36,772 nt of DNA, from assembly GCA_900544845.1 (NCBI GenBank), contig UQWV01000016.1, positions 1 through 36,772 on the forward strand, given 5' to 3'. The stretch comes from an uncultured Collinsella sp. GTDB taxonomy: Bacteria > Actinomycetota > Coriobacteriia > Coriobacteriales > Coriobacteriaceae. Positions within the stretch are counted from its first letter, which is position 1. The number at the start of each line of letters is the position of its first letter. The position numbers and the translations under genes are program-made. Below, one piece after another: positions 21,809-30,525 of the stretch. Below the pieces are notes generated by a model. That model ran no database searches, was not told the origin of the DNA, and was given only the letters and a program-made list of their open reading frames with translations.

Positions 21809-24151
21809 CTATTGTGCCACTTTAGGCTTAAAGGATTTCAGGCGCAGCGCGTTGGACACAACGCAGACACTCGACAGGCTCATGGCCGCGGCGCCAAACA
21901 TCGGCGAGAGCTGCCACCCGGTGAGCGGGAAGAACACGCCCGCCGCCAGCGGAATGCCGATGCCGTTGTAGAACAGCGCCCAGAACAGGTCCTGCTTGAT
22001 GTTGCGGATCGTGGCGCGCGAAAGCTCGATGGCGCGGGCGACGTCCATGAGGTCGCTGCGCATGAGCACCACGTCGGCACCCTCCTTGGCGATGTCTGCG
22101 CCGGTGCCGATAGCAAGGCCCACGTCGGCGCGCGCCAGGGCGGGGGAGTCGTTGATGCCGTCGCCCACCATGGCGACCTTACTGCCCGCATCCTGCAGCT
22201 CGCGCACGTGGCGCTCCTTGTCGGCGGGAAGCACGTCGGCGATGACCTGCTTGCTGGTCAGTCCCACGCGGCGGGCGATGGCCTCGGCCGTCACGCGGTT
22301 GTCGCCAGTGAGCATGCGCACGTCGACGCCAAGCGAGCGCAGTGCGGCGATGGCCCCGGCGCTCGTCTCCTTGACCTCGTCAGCCACGGCAATGGTGCCG
22401 GCAAGCTCGCCGTTCTTGGCAAAGAACAGCGGCGTCTTGCCCTCGGCGGCAAATTGCTCGGCAAGACCCGCGGGCACGGTAACGCCCAACTCGTTCATTA
22501 GGCGCATGTTACCAGCGGCAATGGCGTTTTGCCCTTCGCGCGCCGTAACGCCTCGCCCGGGCACGGCAGTAAAGTCCTCGACCATGCGCGCGACGATCCC
22601 GCGTGTCTCGCACTCGGCCATAATCGCCTCGGCCAGCGGGTGCTCGCTCGAGCGCTCCAACGCGGCGGCCAGCTTGAGCAGCGCCTTTTCGCTCATGGCG
22701 GGCGATCCGTCAGCGCGCGTGGCTACCACGATATCGGTCACGGCAGGCTTGCCGCGAGTGACCGTTCCCGTCTTATCGAGCACCACGGTGCCCACGCTGC
22801 GCAGATTCTCCAGCGCCTCGGCGCTCTTGAACAGAATGCCCATCTCGGCGCCCTTGCCGGTGCCGACCATAATGGCGACGGGCGTGGCCAGGCCCAGCGC
22901 GCACGGGCAGCTGATCACCAGCACGGCCACGGCGGAGGTGAGCGCCTCGTTTATGCTGCCGGTCAGTGCCATCCACACCGCAAAGGTCACAGCCGAGATC
23001 ACGAACACCACGGGCACGAACACGCCGGCGACTTTGTCGGCCATGCGGGCGATGGGCGCCTTGGTGGCGTTGGCGTCCTCGACGAGCTGGATAATCTTGG
23101 CGAGTGACGTGTCGGCGCCCACGCGTGTGGCACGGAAGGTAAACGAGCCCGTGCGGTTGACCGTGGCCGCGTTGACAGTGTCGCCGGCGGTCTTTTCCAC
23201 GGGTATGGACTCGCCGGTGAGCGCGCTCTCGTCCACGGCCGACGCGCCCTCGAGCACCACGCCATCGACGGGGATGGACTCGCCGGGGCGCACGCGCAGC
23301 ACCTGACCGGGTAGGATGGCGTCGACGTCCACAGTGGCCTCGCTGCCGTCCTCTGCCACGACGGTCGCGGTCTTGGGCGCTAGGTCGATCAGCGCCTCGA
23401 TTGCGCCGCCGGTCTTGGACTTGCTGCGCGTCTCGAGGTATTTGCCCACGGTGACGAGCGACAGGATCGTGCCGGCGCTCTCAAAATACAGGTTGTCCGT
23501 GCCCGTCATCATGGCCTTGTGGACCTGACCCGCGGCTAGCTGGTCGGCCATGATAAACATGGCGTAGAGCGACCAGGCGATGGAGGCGGTGGCGCCCACG
23601 GCAATAAGGGCGTCCATGGTGGGCGCGCCGTGCGCGAGCGATTTAAACCCGTTGATAAAGTACGCGTCGTTGACGTAGACGATGGGGATGAGTAGGACGA
23701 GCTCGGTGAGCGCGAGCGTCATGCTGTGGGTGTGGTCGGTGAAGACGCCGGGCAGTGGCCAACCGAGCATGTGCCCCATGCCTATGTAGAACAGTGGGAT
23801 GAGGAAGATGATCGAGATGATGAGGCGGGTGCGCATGGCGGAGGCGGCGGCCTCCAACTTTTTGGTGGGCGACTCCATATGGGCGGCGCCGGACCTGGCT
23901 TGCGTGCTGCCGCTTGAGCCGGCGGCACCGGTGCCCGCATCGACAGGTGAGGCCGAGTAGCCCGCGCGGTCGACGGCGGTGCAGATATCGTCGGGGGTGA
24001 CCTGCGCGGGGTCATAGTCCACCAGCATGGAGCCGGCGAGCAGATTGACCGCGACGCTCTCGACGCCGTCGAGCTTGCTCACGGCACGATCCACATGCAC
24101 TTGGCACGCGGCGCACGTCATGCCGCCCACGTCAAACTTATCTTGAGCCAT
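21809..24151 (-). CDS. copA: Copper-exporting P1B-type ATPase CopA
   Basis: CopA pumps Cu(I) out of the cytoplasm using ATP. The 780-residue protein has one N-terminal HMA domain (MTCAAC at residues 11-16), a flexible Gly/Ser linker to about residue 90, eight predicted membrane helices, the actuator TGES motif, the copper-binding CPC in ISCPCALGLATP near residue 413, the phosphorylation site DKTGT near 457, and GDGINDSPALARADVG near 680. ATG 24151 follows AAAGGAG. It heads a minus-strand operon with copZ and csoR, and a probable CsoR operator lies 48-75 nt upstream. Confidence 0.96.
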   Translation of the reverse strand: MAQDKFDVGGMTCAACQVHVDRAVSKLDGVESVAVNLLAGSMLVDYDPAQVTPDDICTAVDRAGYSASPVDAGTGAAGSSGSTQARSGAAHMESPTKKLEAAASAMRTRLIISIIFLIPLFYIGMGHMLGWPLPGVFTDHTHSMTLALTELVLLIPIVYVNDAYFINGFKSLAHGAPTMDALIAVGATASIAWSLYAMFIMADQLAAGQVHKAMMTGTDNLYFESAGTILSLVTVGKYLETRSKSKTGGAIEALIDLAPKTATVVAEDGSEATVDVDAILPGQVLRVRPGESIPVDGVVLEGASAVDESALTGESIPVEKTAGDTVNAATVNRTGSFTFRATRVGADTSLAKIIQLVEDANATKAPIARMADKVAGVFVPVVFVISAVTFAVWMALTGSINEALTSAVAVLVISCPCALGLATPVAIMVGTGKGAEMGILFKSAEALENLRSVGTVVLDKTGTVTRGKPAVTDIVVATRADGSPAMSEKALLKLAAALERSSEHPLAEAIMAECETRGIVARMVEDFTAVPGRGVTAREGQNAIAAGNMRLMNELGVTVPAGLAEQFAAEGKTPLFFAKNGELAGTIAVADEVKETSAGAIAALRSLGVDVRMLTGDNRVTAEAIARRVGLTSKQVIADVLPADKERHVRELQDAGSKVAMVGDGINDSPALARADVGLAIGTGADIAKEGADVVLMRSDLMDVARAIELSRATIRNIKQDLFWALFYNGIGIPLAAGVFFPLTGWQLSPMFGAAAMSLSSVCVVSNALRLKSFKPKVAQ

Positions 24152-24198
24152 GGCTTCTCCTTTCTGTAGTTCGGTGGTGTGAATGTTTGCCTGCCGAT

Positions 24199-24229
24199 AC
24201 TATACACCCATACCCCCTGGGGGTGTCTA
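24199..24229 (-). promoter_or_regulatory. Copper operon promoter with CsoR-type operator
   Basis: On the minus strand, TAGACA (24229-24224) and TATAGT (24204-24199) are 19 nt apart. Between them lies the G/C palindrome TACCCCCTGGGGGTG (24211-24225), in the style of CsoR boxes. A 19-nt spacer with a central operator is typical of metal-controlled promoters. CsoR is encoded in the same operon, which supports this reading. Confidence 0.7.
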
Positions 24230-24301
24230 GTAGTAGTTGGAATGTATGACTTTTCATTACAGATGAGGGTGGCTGCTCAATCGGCGGTCGTCTTTGCCAA
24301 A

Positions 24302-24360
24302 CATCTCAATCTGTAACGTCTGGACCGGTTTTTGAACCATAGCTGTTACAGATTTAGACA
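24302..24360. repeat. Family A palindrome, copy 6
   Basis: Arms 24302-24317 and 24345-24360 pair with three mismatches (core ATCTGTAAC with GTTACAGAT). It is the first hairpin of the third 138-bp unit (24302-24439), between the copA promoter and the 3' end of the kinase gene. Confidence 0.85.
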
Positions 24361-24382
24361 AACATTTCGGCCGAAAACTAAC

Positions 24383-24439
24383 GTCTCGATCTGTAACATC
24401 TAGACCGGTTTTTGGGTTCTAACTGTTACAGATCGAGAC
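24383..24439. repeat. Family A palindrome, copy 7
   Basis: Arms 24383-24398 (GTCTCGATCTGTAACA) and 24424-24439 are perfect 16-nt inverted copies. It is the second hairpin of the third 138-bp unit and ends 42 nt beyond the kinase stop codon. Confidence 0.9.
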
Positions 24440-24481
24440 AATTGCCGGGGAGGGGTCCCGTTGCGGCAAGACGCCCGCCGC

Positions 24482-26566
24482 CTAGATACAGAACCCGGGG
24501 ATCACACAGGTTAGCTTGTTTGGCTTTTCCGCAGGCGTTGCGTACGTAAAGACGTCGCCGTCGTGCCCCACGCGGTTCATATAGAGCGTGCCTTCGCTCT
24601 CCGATGTGTCGGGGCTCACCGTGCGCTCCCACCAACAGGTGTCCTTGCCCTTCCACTGGCGGACCATCGTCTCGTTCGTGGAATACGGGCTCACCTTGAG
24701 CTCGCGGAAGAGCTGATACTCCTTGCCCTCGCCGTTGTAGATGTCTGCCAGGTAGTGATAGCCCTCGGTAAACGAATCGGGCGGTTGTGTACCGCACAGC
24801 TCGACCATGGCGGGAAGCCAAAGGGTTGCGGGCAACTCGCTCAGGCACGATGCGCTGTTGGCGGCGCCCACATTGTTCGAGACCTTCTTGACCCCTTTAA
24901 TGAGTGCGCGCAACTCGTTGGGCAGCAGCTTAAGGCCGTCGCCGTTGAGCCATTCCCGCAGCTCGCAATCTGCCCAGCCGGCGCTCGGCGGTTCAGCCGC
25001 AGCGTTGCGCTCGGCAATACCCGCATCGAACATAAACGTCAGTCCGGCCTTGCCCGTCCCGTCCAGAAGCTCATCGTGGCGGATGCCCACAAGCTGCGCG
25101 CCAACCTGCAGCCCGTTGGTGAGCGTGACACGCTTGGTACACGGATAGGGGATATGCCCATCGGCATCGAGCAGATGATAGCGCCTGGCAATCTCGCGTG
25201 CCTCGCTACGGGTCTCGGTGGCCTTAATCTTGAGCGAAATCTCCTGCAGCTGATCCCAGGTGTAGTCGTCAAGCGTACCGTGGATGCCGTCCAGGTAGTC
25301 GGGGATGCCAAAGCCATGGGTTGCCGCCCCGATAACGCCGAGCCCCGCAACGGCTGCGACAACGCCACCGATAATAAAGCGGCGGCGGGTCACGGCATCG
25401 TGCCGGGCCTGCTCCAGGATCTCTCGCGCGCGCTCGCCGGCGACGTCGACCTTAAGGTGTGTACCGGAGTCGATGTCGATTGCGGCGTCACTGCCCGCGC
25501 CTTCGCGGCCCTCGGATTCGGCATCGGTGAGGTATGCCGAGAGCACCTCGAGCATCTGCTGCTCGGTGGGACGATCGCACTGCTGGACTGAGAGACCCTT
25601 CATGATGATTTTGACGAGCGCTTCATCGCCCTCGCAGCGCGGCTCGAGCGGTGCCGGCTTGGTCTTGGTCTTTACGAGATAGAACGAGCCGGTTGCAGCG
25701 GCGTCCGTCGACTCAAAGTCAAACGGTTTGCGACCGCTGTAGAGCTGGTACAGAATGCTCGAAAGCGCATAGACGTCGATTGCCGGCGAACGGCGAAGGG
25801 CCGCGATGCCTTCGATATCCTGCGTGAGCATCTCGGGCGCGGCGTATGCGGGCGTGGCAAAGCGCCAGATGTCGGCGCGCCGGGTGATCGTGTCGTCGCC
25901 GAGAGCCATGGTCGCGGAGCCCATGTCGATGAGGCAGGGGTCAAAGGAGCAATCGGCAATCTGCTGCTCGAGCGTTCGGCTGGTGGTGCGGAACATGATA
26001 TTGGCAGGCGAAAGGTCGCGATGGACGACCGGATTCACGAGGCCTTGGGTCATCAAGAGCGCACGAAGCACGGCGTTTCCGACGGCGGCGACCATCTGGG
26101 TGGTCAGCCCGCCCGAGGCGTCGTGAGGAAGCAGGGGCAGCGCCTGCTTGAGTGAGGTGCCCTCGACCCACTCCATGAGGATGAGCGGGTCGTCCTCGCA
26201 CGATCCGTAGCCATAGACGCGCGGAAATCCGCGCAGGTGCGAGACGGTGCACAGATGACGGTACTCCTCGAACAGCGCGGCGGTGTTGGCCAGGTGAGCG
26301 GCCGATTGCTCGGCGGAGCGGTCGGGGGCTTGGCCGGAAAGGACGGCGTTGTCCTTGAGTAGCTTGACGGCAAAGACCTCGCCGCTCGTGTTGGTCGCGC
26401 GCAGCACGTGCCCGATGTTGCCGTTGTTGCGGTGGGCCGTCTGGAGAATAAGCGTCATAAACCGACGCTTGGCGTCGTCCTCGGCGCTGGGGTCGACCGC
26501 CACGGCGGTGTCGAACGTGTCAAGACGGATGAGTTTGTCGCCATAGGCGCTATCGGTAGTATCCAT
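24482..26566 (-). CDS. Transmembrane Ser/Thr protein kinase with extracytoplasmic DUF6273-like domain
   Basis: A 694-residue kinase. The cytoplasmic kinase domain (about 30-310) has the lysine motif FAVKLL, the catalytic loop HRDLSPANIMF, a DMGSA in place of DFG, and APEML. One membrane helix follows at about 395-418 (RRRFIIGGVVAAVAGLGVIG). The outer part (about 440-694) has LREWLNGD near 555 and a CWWERT segment near 645, the WW pattern of DUF6273-type domains. This domain order suggests a receptor-like kinase; the signal is unknown. ATG 26566 follows AAAGGA; the open frame extends upstream into a perfect inverted repeat. An FHA gene lies upstream on the same strand, so the pair may form one phospho-signalling module. 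Confidence 0.88.
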   Translation of the reverse strand: MDTTDSAYGDKLIRLDTFDTAVAVDPSAEDDAKRRFMTLILQTAHRNNGNIGHVLRATNTSGEVFAVKLLKDNAVLSGQAPDRSAEQSAAHLANTAALFEEYRHLCTVSHLRGFPRVYGYGSCEDDPLILMEWVEGTSLKQALPLLPHDASGGLTTQMVAAVGNAVLRALLMTQGLVNPVVHRDLSPANIMFRTTSRTLEQQIADCSFDPCLIDMGSATMALGDDTITRRADIWRFATPAYAAPEMLTQDIEGIAALRRSPAIDVYALSSILYQLYSGRKPFDFESTDAAATGSFYLVKTKTKPAPLEPRCEGDEALVKIIMKGLSVQQCDRPTEQQMLEVLSAYLTDAESEGREGAGSDAAIDIDSGTHLKVDVAGERAREILEQARHDAVTRRRFIIGGVVAAVAGLGVIGAATHGFGIPDYLDGIHGTLDDYTWDQLQEISLKIKATETRSEAREIARRYHLLDADGHIPYPCTKRVTLTNGLQVGAQLVGIRHDELLDGTGKAGLTFMFDAGIAERNAAAEPPSAGWADCELREWLNGDGLKLLPNELRALIKGVKKVSNNVGAANSASCLSELPATLWLPAMVELCGTQPPDSFTEGYHYLADIYNGEGKEYQLFRELKVSPYSTNETMVRQWKGKDTCWWERTVSPDTSESEGTLYMNRVGHDGDVFTYATPAEKPNKLTCVIPGFCI

Positions 26567-26598
26567 GGCGTTCCTTTGTCTGGCATGGGTTGCCGTGC

Positions 26599-26659
26599 GT
26601 ATACGTGAGCAGTGCGGATATCGGTAAAGTACCATGATAGCCGCACTGCTCACGTATAC
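26599..26659. repeat. Perfect 19-bp inverted repeat upstream of the kinase gene
   Basis: GTATACGTGAGCAGTGCGG (26599-26617) and its exact inverse (26641-26659) flank a 23-nt centre. It lies about 30 nt before the kinase start, where it could be an operator, an RNA hairpin or a mobile palindrome. The arms have no mismatch. Confidence 0.88.
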
Positions 26660-26705
26660 CGCTGAGTATTGTCGTTTACGACGCAGAAGGTAGAAGACGA
26701 AAGAC

Positions 26706-26734
26706 GGACGGCGACCGTCTTCCGATCGCCGTCC
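26706..26734 (-). terminator. Hairpin at the 3' end of the FHA gene
   Basis: GGACGGCGA (26706-26714) pairs perfectly with TCGCCGTCC (26726-26734), 3 nt past the FHA stop. Read on the minus strand it is followed by a weak T-rich stretch, so it may be a partial terminator between the FHA and kinase genes. Coordinates may be off by one. Confidence 0.5.
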
Positions 26735-26737
26735 GCG

Positions 26738-27700
26738 CTAGTCCACAATGACAAGGAATGTCGTGTAGAGACCCAGATGGAGCCTGTCGCTGTTGGCGAT
26801 TTCCACGGGGGGATAGACTTTGCCGGGCTCGCGTTGGTCGCGCGGCGGCTCAATCACAATATCGCCGTCGCCCGCGCCCGATTCGAGCACTGTGCCGTTG
26901 GTCGATCCAAGGCCCTGGGCGTACCAGTGCTCACCCTCGAGCCAAATACGAAGATGCTCGCGCGAGGCGTCGGCGCCTACATCGGTGATGCTGGGCGAGG
27001 TTTTGGGCAAAGAACCAATCACGGTGCCGCGCGGATCGCGTGTGAGGGGATGGATTTGCATGTCGGCGCAGTTGTCGGCATGGGTTCTGAGCAGACCGAG
27101 GTTGGGGGCGACGGTGCGCGGCTGCTCCAGGCTGCTCATAAAGCCACGTCCGACGGTAGTTTCGGTGGTGCCAAAGTGCCCGCCCGTCTTGCTGTCGCAA
27201 AAGCGCTCGACGGTGGCCACGCCCTGAACGGGATCGGCGAGCGCCCCCGTTGCCACAAAGAGCATAAGGTAAAGCGTGCTTTTCTCGCGCACGGCATTGC
27301 CGTCAAAGTTGTCAATGCGATTGAGGGCATTTGCATATAGGCGGCTGTCCAGCTTGTAGCTGGCGAGAGCCGACATCATTTCGTTGGCGGCCGGACCGCG
27401 ATAGTGCTCGGCGATTGCCTGATAGGCGGACTCGCCGCCGCCGAGCTTGCTGCAGATTGCCGCGGAAAGGTTGAGCGTGGTGACGGTAAAGTCGCTGTAG
27501 ATGGCGGGCGCGCACTGGTCAGGCTTGCGATGGACGATGTAACGGGTGAGATACGAGCGGTTGGAAGAGCATTTCTCGAGCAGAGTACTGCCGAGATAAG
27601 AGTTTCCATTGATGAGCATTCGGGCGATCTCGAGATGTTTAAGACCGCCGAACGAGCGAATATCGTTATAGAGGACCGAGCAAGGCGTCTCTGCTGCCAC
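26738..27700 (-). CDS. FHA-domain protein with unrecognised N-terminal region
   Basis: A 320-residue protein with a C-terminal forkhead-associated domain, which binds phosphothreonine. The FHA core (about 225-310) shows VIGSLPKTSPS, the conserved ASREHLRI serine-arginine-histidine motif, and GLGSTNGTVLE. The N-terminal ~210 residues are not recognised; they are helical and have no membrane segment. The start is GTG 27700, chosen because AAAGGAGG lies 5 nt before it; a TTG at 27730 extends the frame without a ribosome site. The kinase gene begins 171 nt downstream, so this protein is a likely substrate or phospho-reader of that kinase. Confidence 0.85.
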   Translation of the reverse strand: MAAETPCSVLYNDIRSFGGLKHLEIARMLINGNSYLGSTLLEKCSSNRSYLTRYIVHRKPDQCAPAIYSDFTVTTLNLSAAICSKLGGGESAYQAIAEHYRGPAANEMMSALASYKLDSRLYANALNRIDNFDGNAVREKSTLYLMLFVATGALADPVQGVATVERFCDSKTGGHFGTTETTVGRGFMSSLEQPRTVAPNLGLLRTHADNCADMQIHPLTRDPRGTVIGSLPKTSPSITDVGADASREHLRIWLEGEHWYAQGLGSTNGTVLESGAGDGDIVIEPPRDQREPGKVYPPVEIANSDRLHLGLYTTFLVIVD

Positions 27701-28208
27701 GGATACCTCCTTTGATTGCTTCCTAGCCAATATGGCGATAGGAATTAATGGCCCCCGGTGGGCGACGTATTAAATGGCTGCGCAATATATAGCGTAACCA
27801 AAGCAACATTATAGGCCACATGTTCGAAATTGCAGGAAGACCGAGAGATTTTGGTTGGACTGAACGGAAATCCCCCTCTGTCTTGTTCTGTAACATTTGG
27901 ACCCGGTTTTGCCCTGCATCTGTTACAGATTGACACAATCGGCCAGGCCCACCTCGTCCGCCCCGTCATCTGTGGTTTACGTGGGGGCATGCGAAGCACG
28001 GGTATACTAACCGGCGGCGAATCTGCTCCATCGCTTAGAGCTGCTGCGTCTGGACGGCGCGTGATAGGGCTGCCAAAGCGATCGCCAGCGTGCTGAGCAA
28101 CGTCCTCTCTGTGCGCACCCGTTTTTGTATGTATTAGCGCACTACCAAGCACGCCCGCGCGGCCGCATGCCGTGCCCATTGCGCGTGCAGATAAGGAACA
28201 ACAACAAT
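27701..28208. other. 508-nt divergent region between FHA and helicase genes
   Basis: It contains a perfect TATAAT on the minus strand (27813-27808), a plausible -10 for the FHA gene with a weak -35, family A copy 8 (27879-27937), and TATACT at 28003-28008, a plausible -10 for the helicase. The helicase leader would then be about 195 nt, long enough for RNA-level control as is known for cold-shock helicases; that is inference. No further gene is seen. Confidence 0.55.
27879..27937. repeat. Family A palindrome, copy 8 (single, degenerate)
   Basis: Arms 27879-27895 and 27921-27937 pair with four mismatches; the inner core TCTGTAACA with TGTTACAGA is intact. It stands alone in the divergent FHA/helicase gap. 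Confidence 0.78.
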
Positions 28209-30458
28209 ATGCGTAATTCTGTATCCGACGTCACCGACGCCGAGATTCTGGACGAGACCCGCGAGGCTATGGCCCAGGCTGCCTTCGATGCCGCCGATGA
28301 GGCCAACGCCGCCCAGGCCGTCGAGTCCGCTACCGAGAGCCTGCCCGCCTTTGACGAGCTGGGCCTTTCCGACGAGATACTCCGTGCTATCGAGAACCTG
28401 GGCTACACGGCGCCGACGCCTGTTCAGGCCGGCTCGATTCCCGTAGTGCTCGAGGGTCGCGACCTGCTTGCCGCCGCTCAGACCGGCACCGGCAAGACGG
28501 CCGCCTTCTTGCTGCCGACCATGAACAATCTGGAGCACATCGCTCCTCCCAAGCCCGTGCGCGAGCGCGGCGGCCGCAACCGCCGTCGCGGTGCCAAGAA
28601 ACCCGAGGGCAACGGTCGCGGCCCCGTGATGCTCGTCATCACCCCCACGCGCGAGCTTGCCCAGCAAATCGATGAGGTCGCCGGCAAGATTGCCGACGTC
28701 ACCGGCCATGTCGCCGTGACCGTCGTGGGCGGCGTGAGCTACAAGCCGCAGACCGCGGCACTCAAGTACGGCTGCGACATTCTGGTCGCAACGCCGGGTC
28801 GTCTGGTCGATCTGATCGAGCAGGGTGCCTGCCACCTGGACGAGGTTAAGGTCCTGGTGCTCGACGAGGCCGATCGCATGCTCGACATGGGCTTTTTGCC
28901 CGCCGTCCGTCGCATTGTGCGCGAGACTCCGGCCGAGCGCCAGACGCTGCTGTTCTCGGCGACCCTCGACGAGGAGGCCGTGGGCGAGATCACCGACCTG
29001 GTGAGCGACCCGGCCCGCGTGGAGATCGCACCGGCCACGTCGACCGCCGACACCGTCGACCAGTTTGTGTTCCCGGTGTCCATCGAGGCCAAGAACAACC
29101 TGCTGCCCGAGTTCCTCAAAAAGGAGGGCCCGGAGCGCACTATCGTCTTTATGCGCACCAAGCACCGTGCCGACAGCTGCTGCCGTCGTCTGGAGCGTAA
29201 GGGCATCAAGGCCGCCGCGATTCACGGCAACCGCAGCCAGGCACAGCGCGAGCGCGCGCTTTCGGCCTTCCGCGACGGCACCGTCGACGTGCTGGTGGCG
29301 ACCGACGTACTCGCCCGCGGTATTGACATCAGCGACGTGCGCTACGTCGTGAACTTTGACGTGCCGGCCGAGCCGACCGACTATATCCACCGCATTGGCC
29401 GTACGGGCCGCGCCGGCGAGCTGGGCTGGGCCATTACGTTTGTGACCGAGCAGGACGTGGACGAGTTCTACGAGATCGAGAAGCTCATGGACAAGACCGC
29501 CGACATCTACGAGGCCGGCGACCTGCACGTGGGTCCCAACCCGCCTGCGGTTGATCCCGAGCGCGACCCTGCGGCCTTTAAGGTGAAGAAGAAGACTAAG
29601 CGCGGCAAGTCCAAGAGCAAGAAGAAGCTTGAGCAGGCGCGTCGCGACGGCAAACGCAACGGCGATGATTACGGCGACGTGGCCGGCCGTTCCAACCGCG
29701 GTCGCGACGAGCGCCGCAGTGACGGCGAGCGTCCGAGCCGTCCCAAGCGCAGCGGCAAGACCCGCGTGCGCGAGGGCGTTCAGGCTCGCGTGGACGAGGC
29801 TGTTGAGAGCGTGGCTCGCGAGGTGGCTGCCGAGGAGCGCGCTGGTGCCGGTGCCGCTGAGCAGCCTGCGCGCGGTAACCGTGCCGAGCGTCGTGCCAAG
29901 CAGTTCCAGGGTGAGGCACATCGTCGTCGTCGCGAGGATGAGGATCGCGGTGGCCGTCGTCGTGTCGAGCGCGAGGACGAGGGCCGCGGTTCGCGCGGTG
30001 GCAAGCGCGGTTCGGGCGACCGCCGTCGTTCCGGTCGTGATGGCGAGCGCGGTGGCCGTGATGAGCGTCGCGGCGGCGAGGGTCGTGGTGAGCGTGCTGC
30101 CCGTGGCGGTGAGTCCCGCGGCGGCAAGCGCTTTGAAGAGCGCGGTAGCCGCGGCGGCGAGCGTCGCGAGGGTGCTCGCGGCAATGGCGGCCGCGGCGGC
30201 GCTGGTCGTTCTAACGAGTCGCGCGATCGCCGTGACCCGCGTGCCAGCCGCGATCGTCGCGATGACTGGCGCAACTACGACGATACCCGCGAGGAGCGTC
30301 GTGGCGGCTATCGTGGCGCTCGTGGTGGCAACCAGGCCGGCTCCCGTGGCGGCCGTGCCGGCGGTCGCGATAACCGTGGCAGCTATGGCAACAGCCGTGG
30401 CGGCAAGCGCGGCAGCAGCTCCCGTCGCCCCGGTGACGGTGGCGGCAAGCGCAAGTAA
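28209..30458 (+). CDS. DEAD-box RNA helicase with long Arg/Gly-rich tail
   Basis: A 749-residue ATP-dependent RNA helicase related to DeaD/CsdA and RhlE. After an acidic N-terminal stretch (about 1-48) come the Q motif (FDELGL and PTPVQAGSIP), AQTGTGKT, PTRELAQQ, TPGRL, DEAD in VLDEADRMLD, SAT, and HRIGRTGRAG, spanning about 50-420. From about residue 455 the protein is a basic tail, and from about 565 to the end it consists of repeated RGG, RGGERR and GGR clusters. The tail should bind RNA non-specifically. ATG 28209 has AAGGA about 11 nt upstream; earlier in-frame codons lie in the leader. The tail makes both other frames and the opposite strand open, which explains large false frames here. 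Confidence 0.93.
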   Translation: MRNSVSDVTDAEILDETREAMAQAAFDAADEANAAQAVESATESLPAFDELGLSDEILRAIENLGYTAPTPVQAGSIPVVLEGRDLLAAAQTGTGKTAAFLLPTMNNLEHIAPPKPVRERGGRNRRRGAKKPEGNGRGPVMLVITPTRELAQQIDEVAGKIADVTGHVAVTVVGGVSYKPQTAALKYGCDILVATPGRLVDLIEQGACHLDEVKVLVLDEADRMLDMGFLPAVRRIVRETPAERQTLLFSATLDEEAVGEITDLVSDPARVEIAPATSTADTVDQFVFPVSIEAKNNLLPEFLKKEGPERTIVFMRTKHRADSCCRRLERKGIKAAAIHGNRSQAQRERALSAFRDGTVDVLVATDVLARGIDISDVRYVVNFDVPAEPTDYIHRIGRTGRAGELGWAITFVTEQDVDEFYEIEKLMDKTADIYEAGDLHVGPNPPAVDPERDPAAFKVKKKTKRGKSKSKKKLEQARRDGKRNGDDYGDVAGRSNRGRDERRSDGERPSRPKRSGKTRVREGVQARVDEAVESVAREVAAEERAGAGAAEQPARGNRAERRAKQFQGEAHRRRREDEDRGGRRRVEREDEGRGSRGGKRGSGDRRRSGRDGERGGRDERRGGEGRGERAARGGESRGGKRFEERGSRGGERREGARGNGGRGGAGRSNESRDRRDPRASRDRRDDWRNYDDTREERRGGYRGARGGNQAGSRGGRAGGRDNRGSYGNSRGGKRGSSSRRPGDGGGKRK

Positions 30459-30491
30459 CATGCTCGTCGCGCGGTAAGGCGAGACGAGTTT

Positions 30492-30525
30492 GGGCCCCGA
30501 GCAACTACACTCGGGGCCCTTTTTT
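30492..30525 (+). terminator. Rho-independent terminator after the helicase
   Basis: GGGCCCCGA (30492-30500) and TCGGGGCCC (30511-30519) form a perfect 9-bp stem with a 10-nt loop, followed by six T residues. It starts 34 nt after the helicase stop. Confidence 0.92.

Noticed and set aside
28134..30461. 775-codon open frame on the minus strand opposite the helicase gene
   Set aside because: Low-complexity Ala/Thr/Leu product created by the Arg/Gly-rich codons of the helicase tail; no start signal.
29629..30477. 282-codon plus-strand frame overlapping the helicase tail
   Set aside because: An Ala/Val-rich frame produced by the repeated tail codons in another phase.
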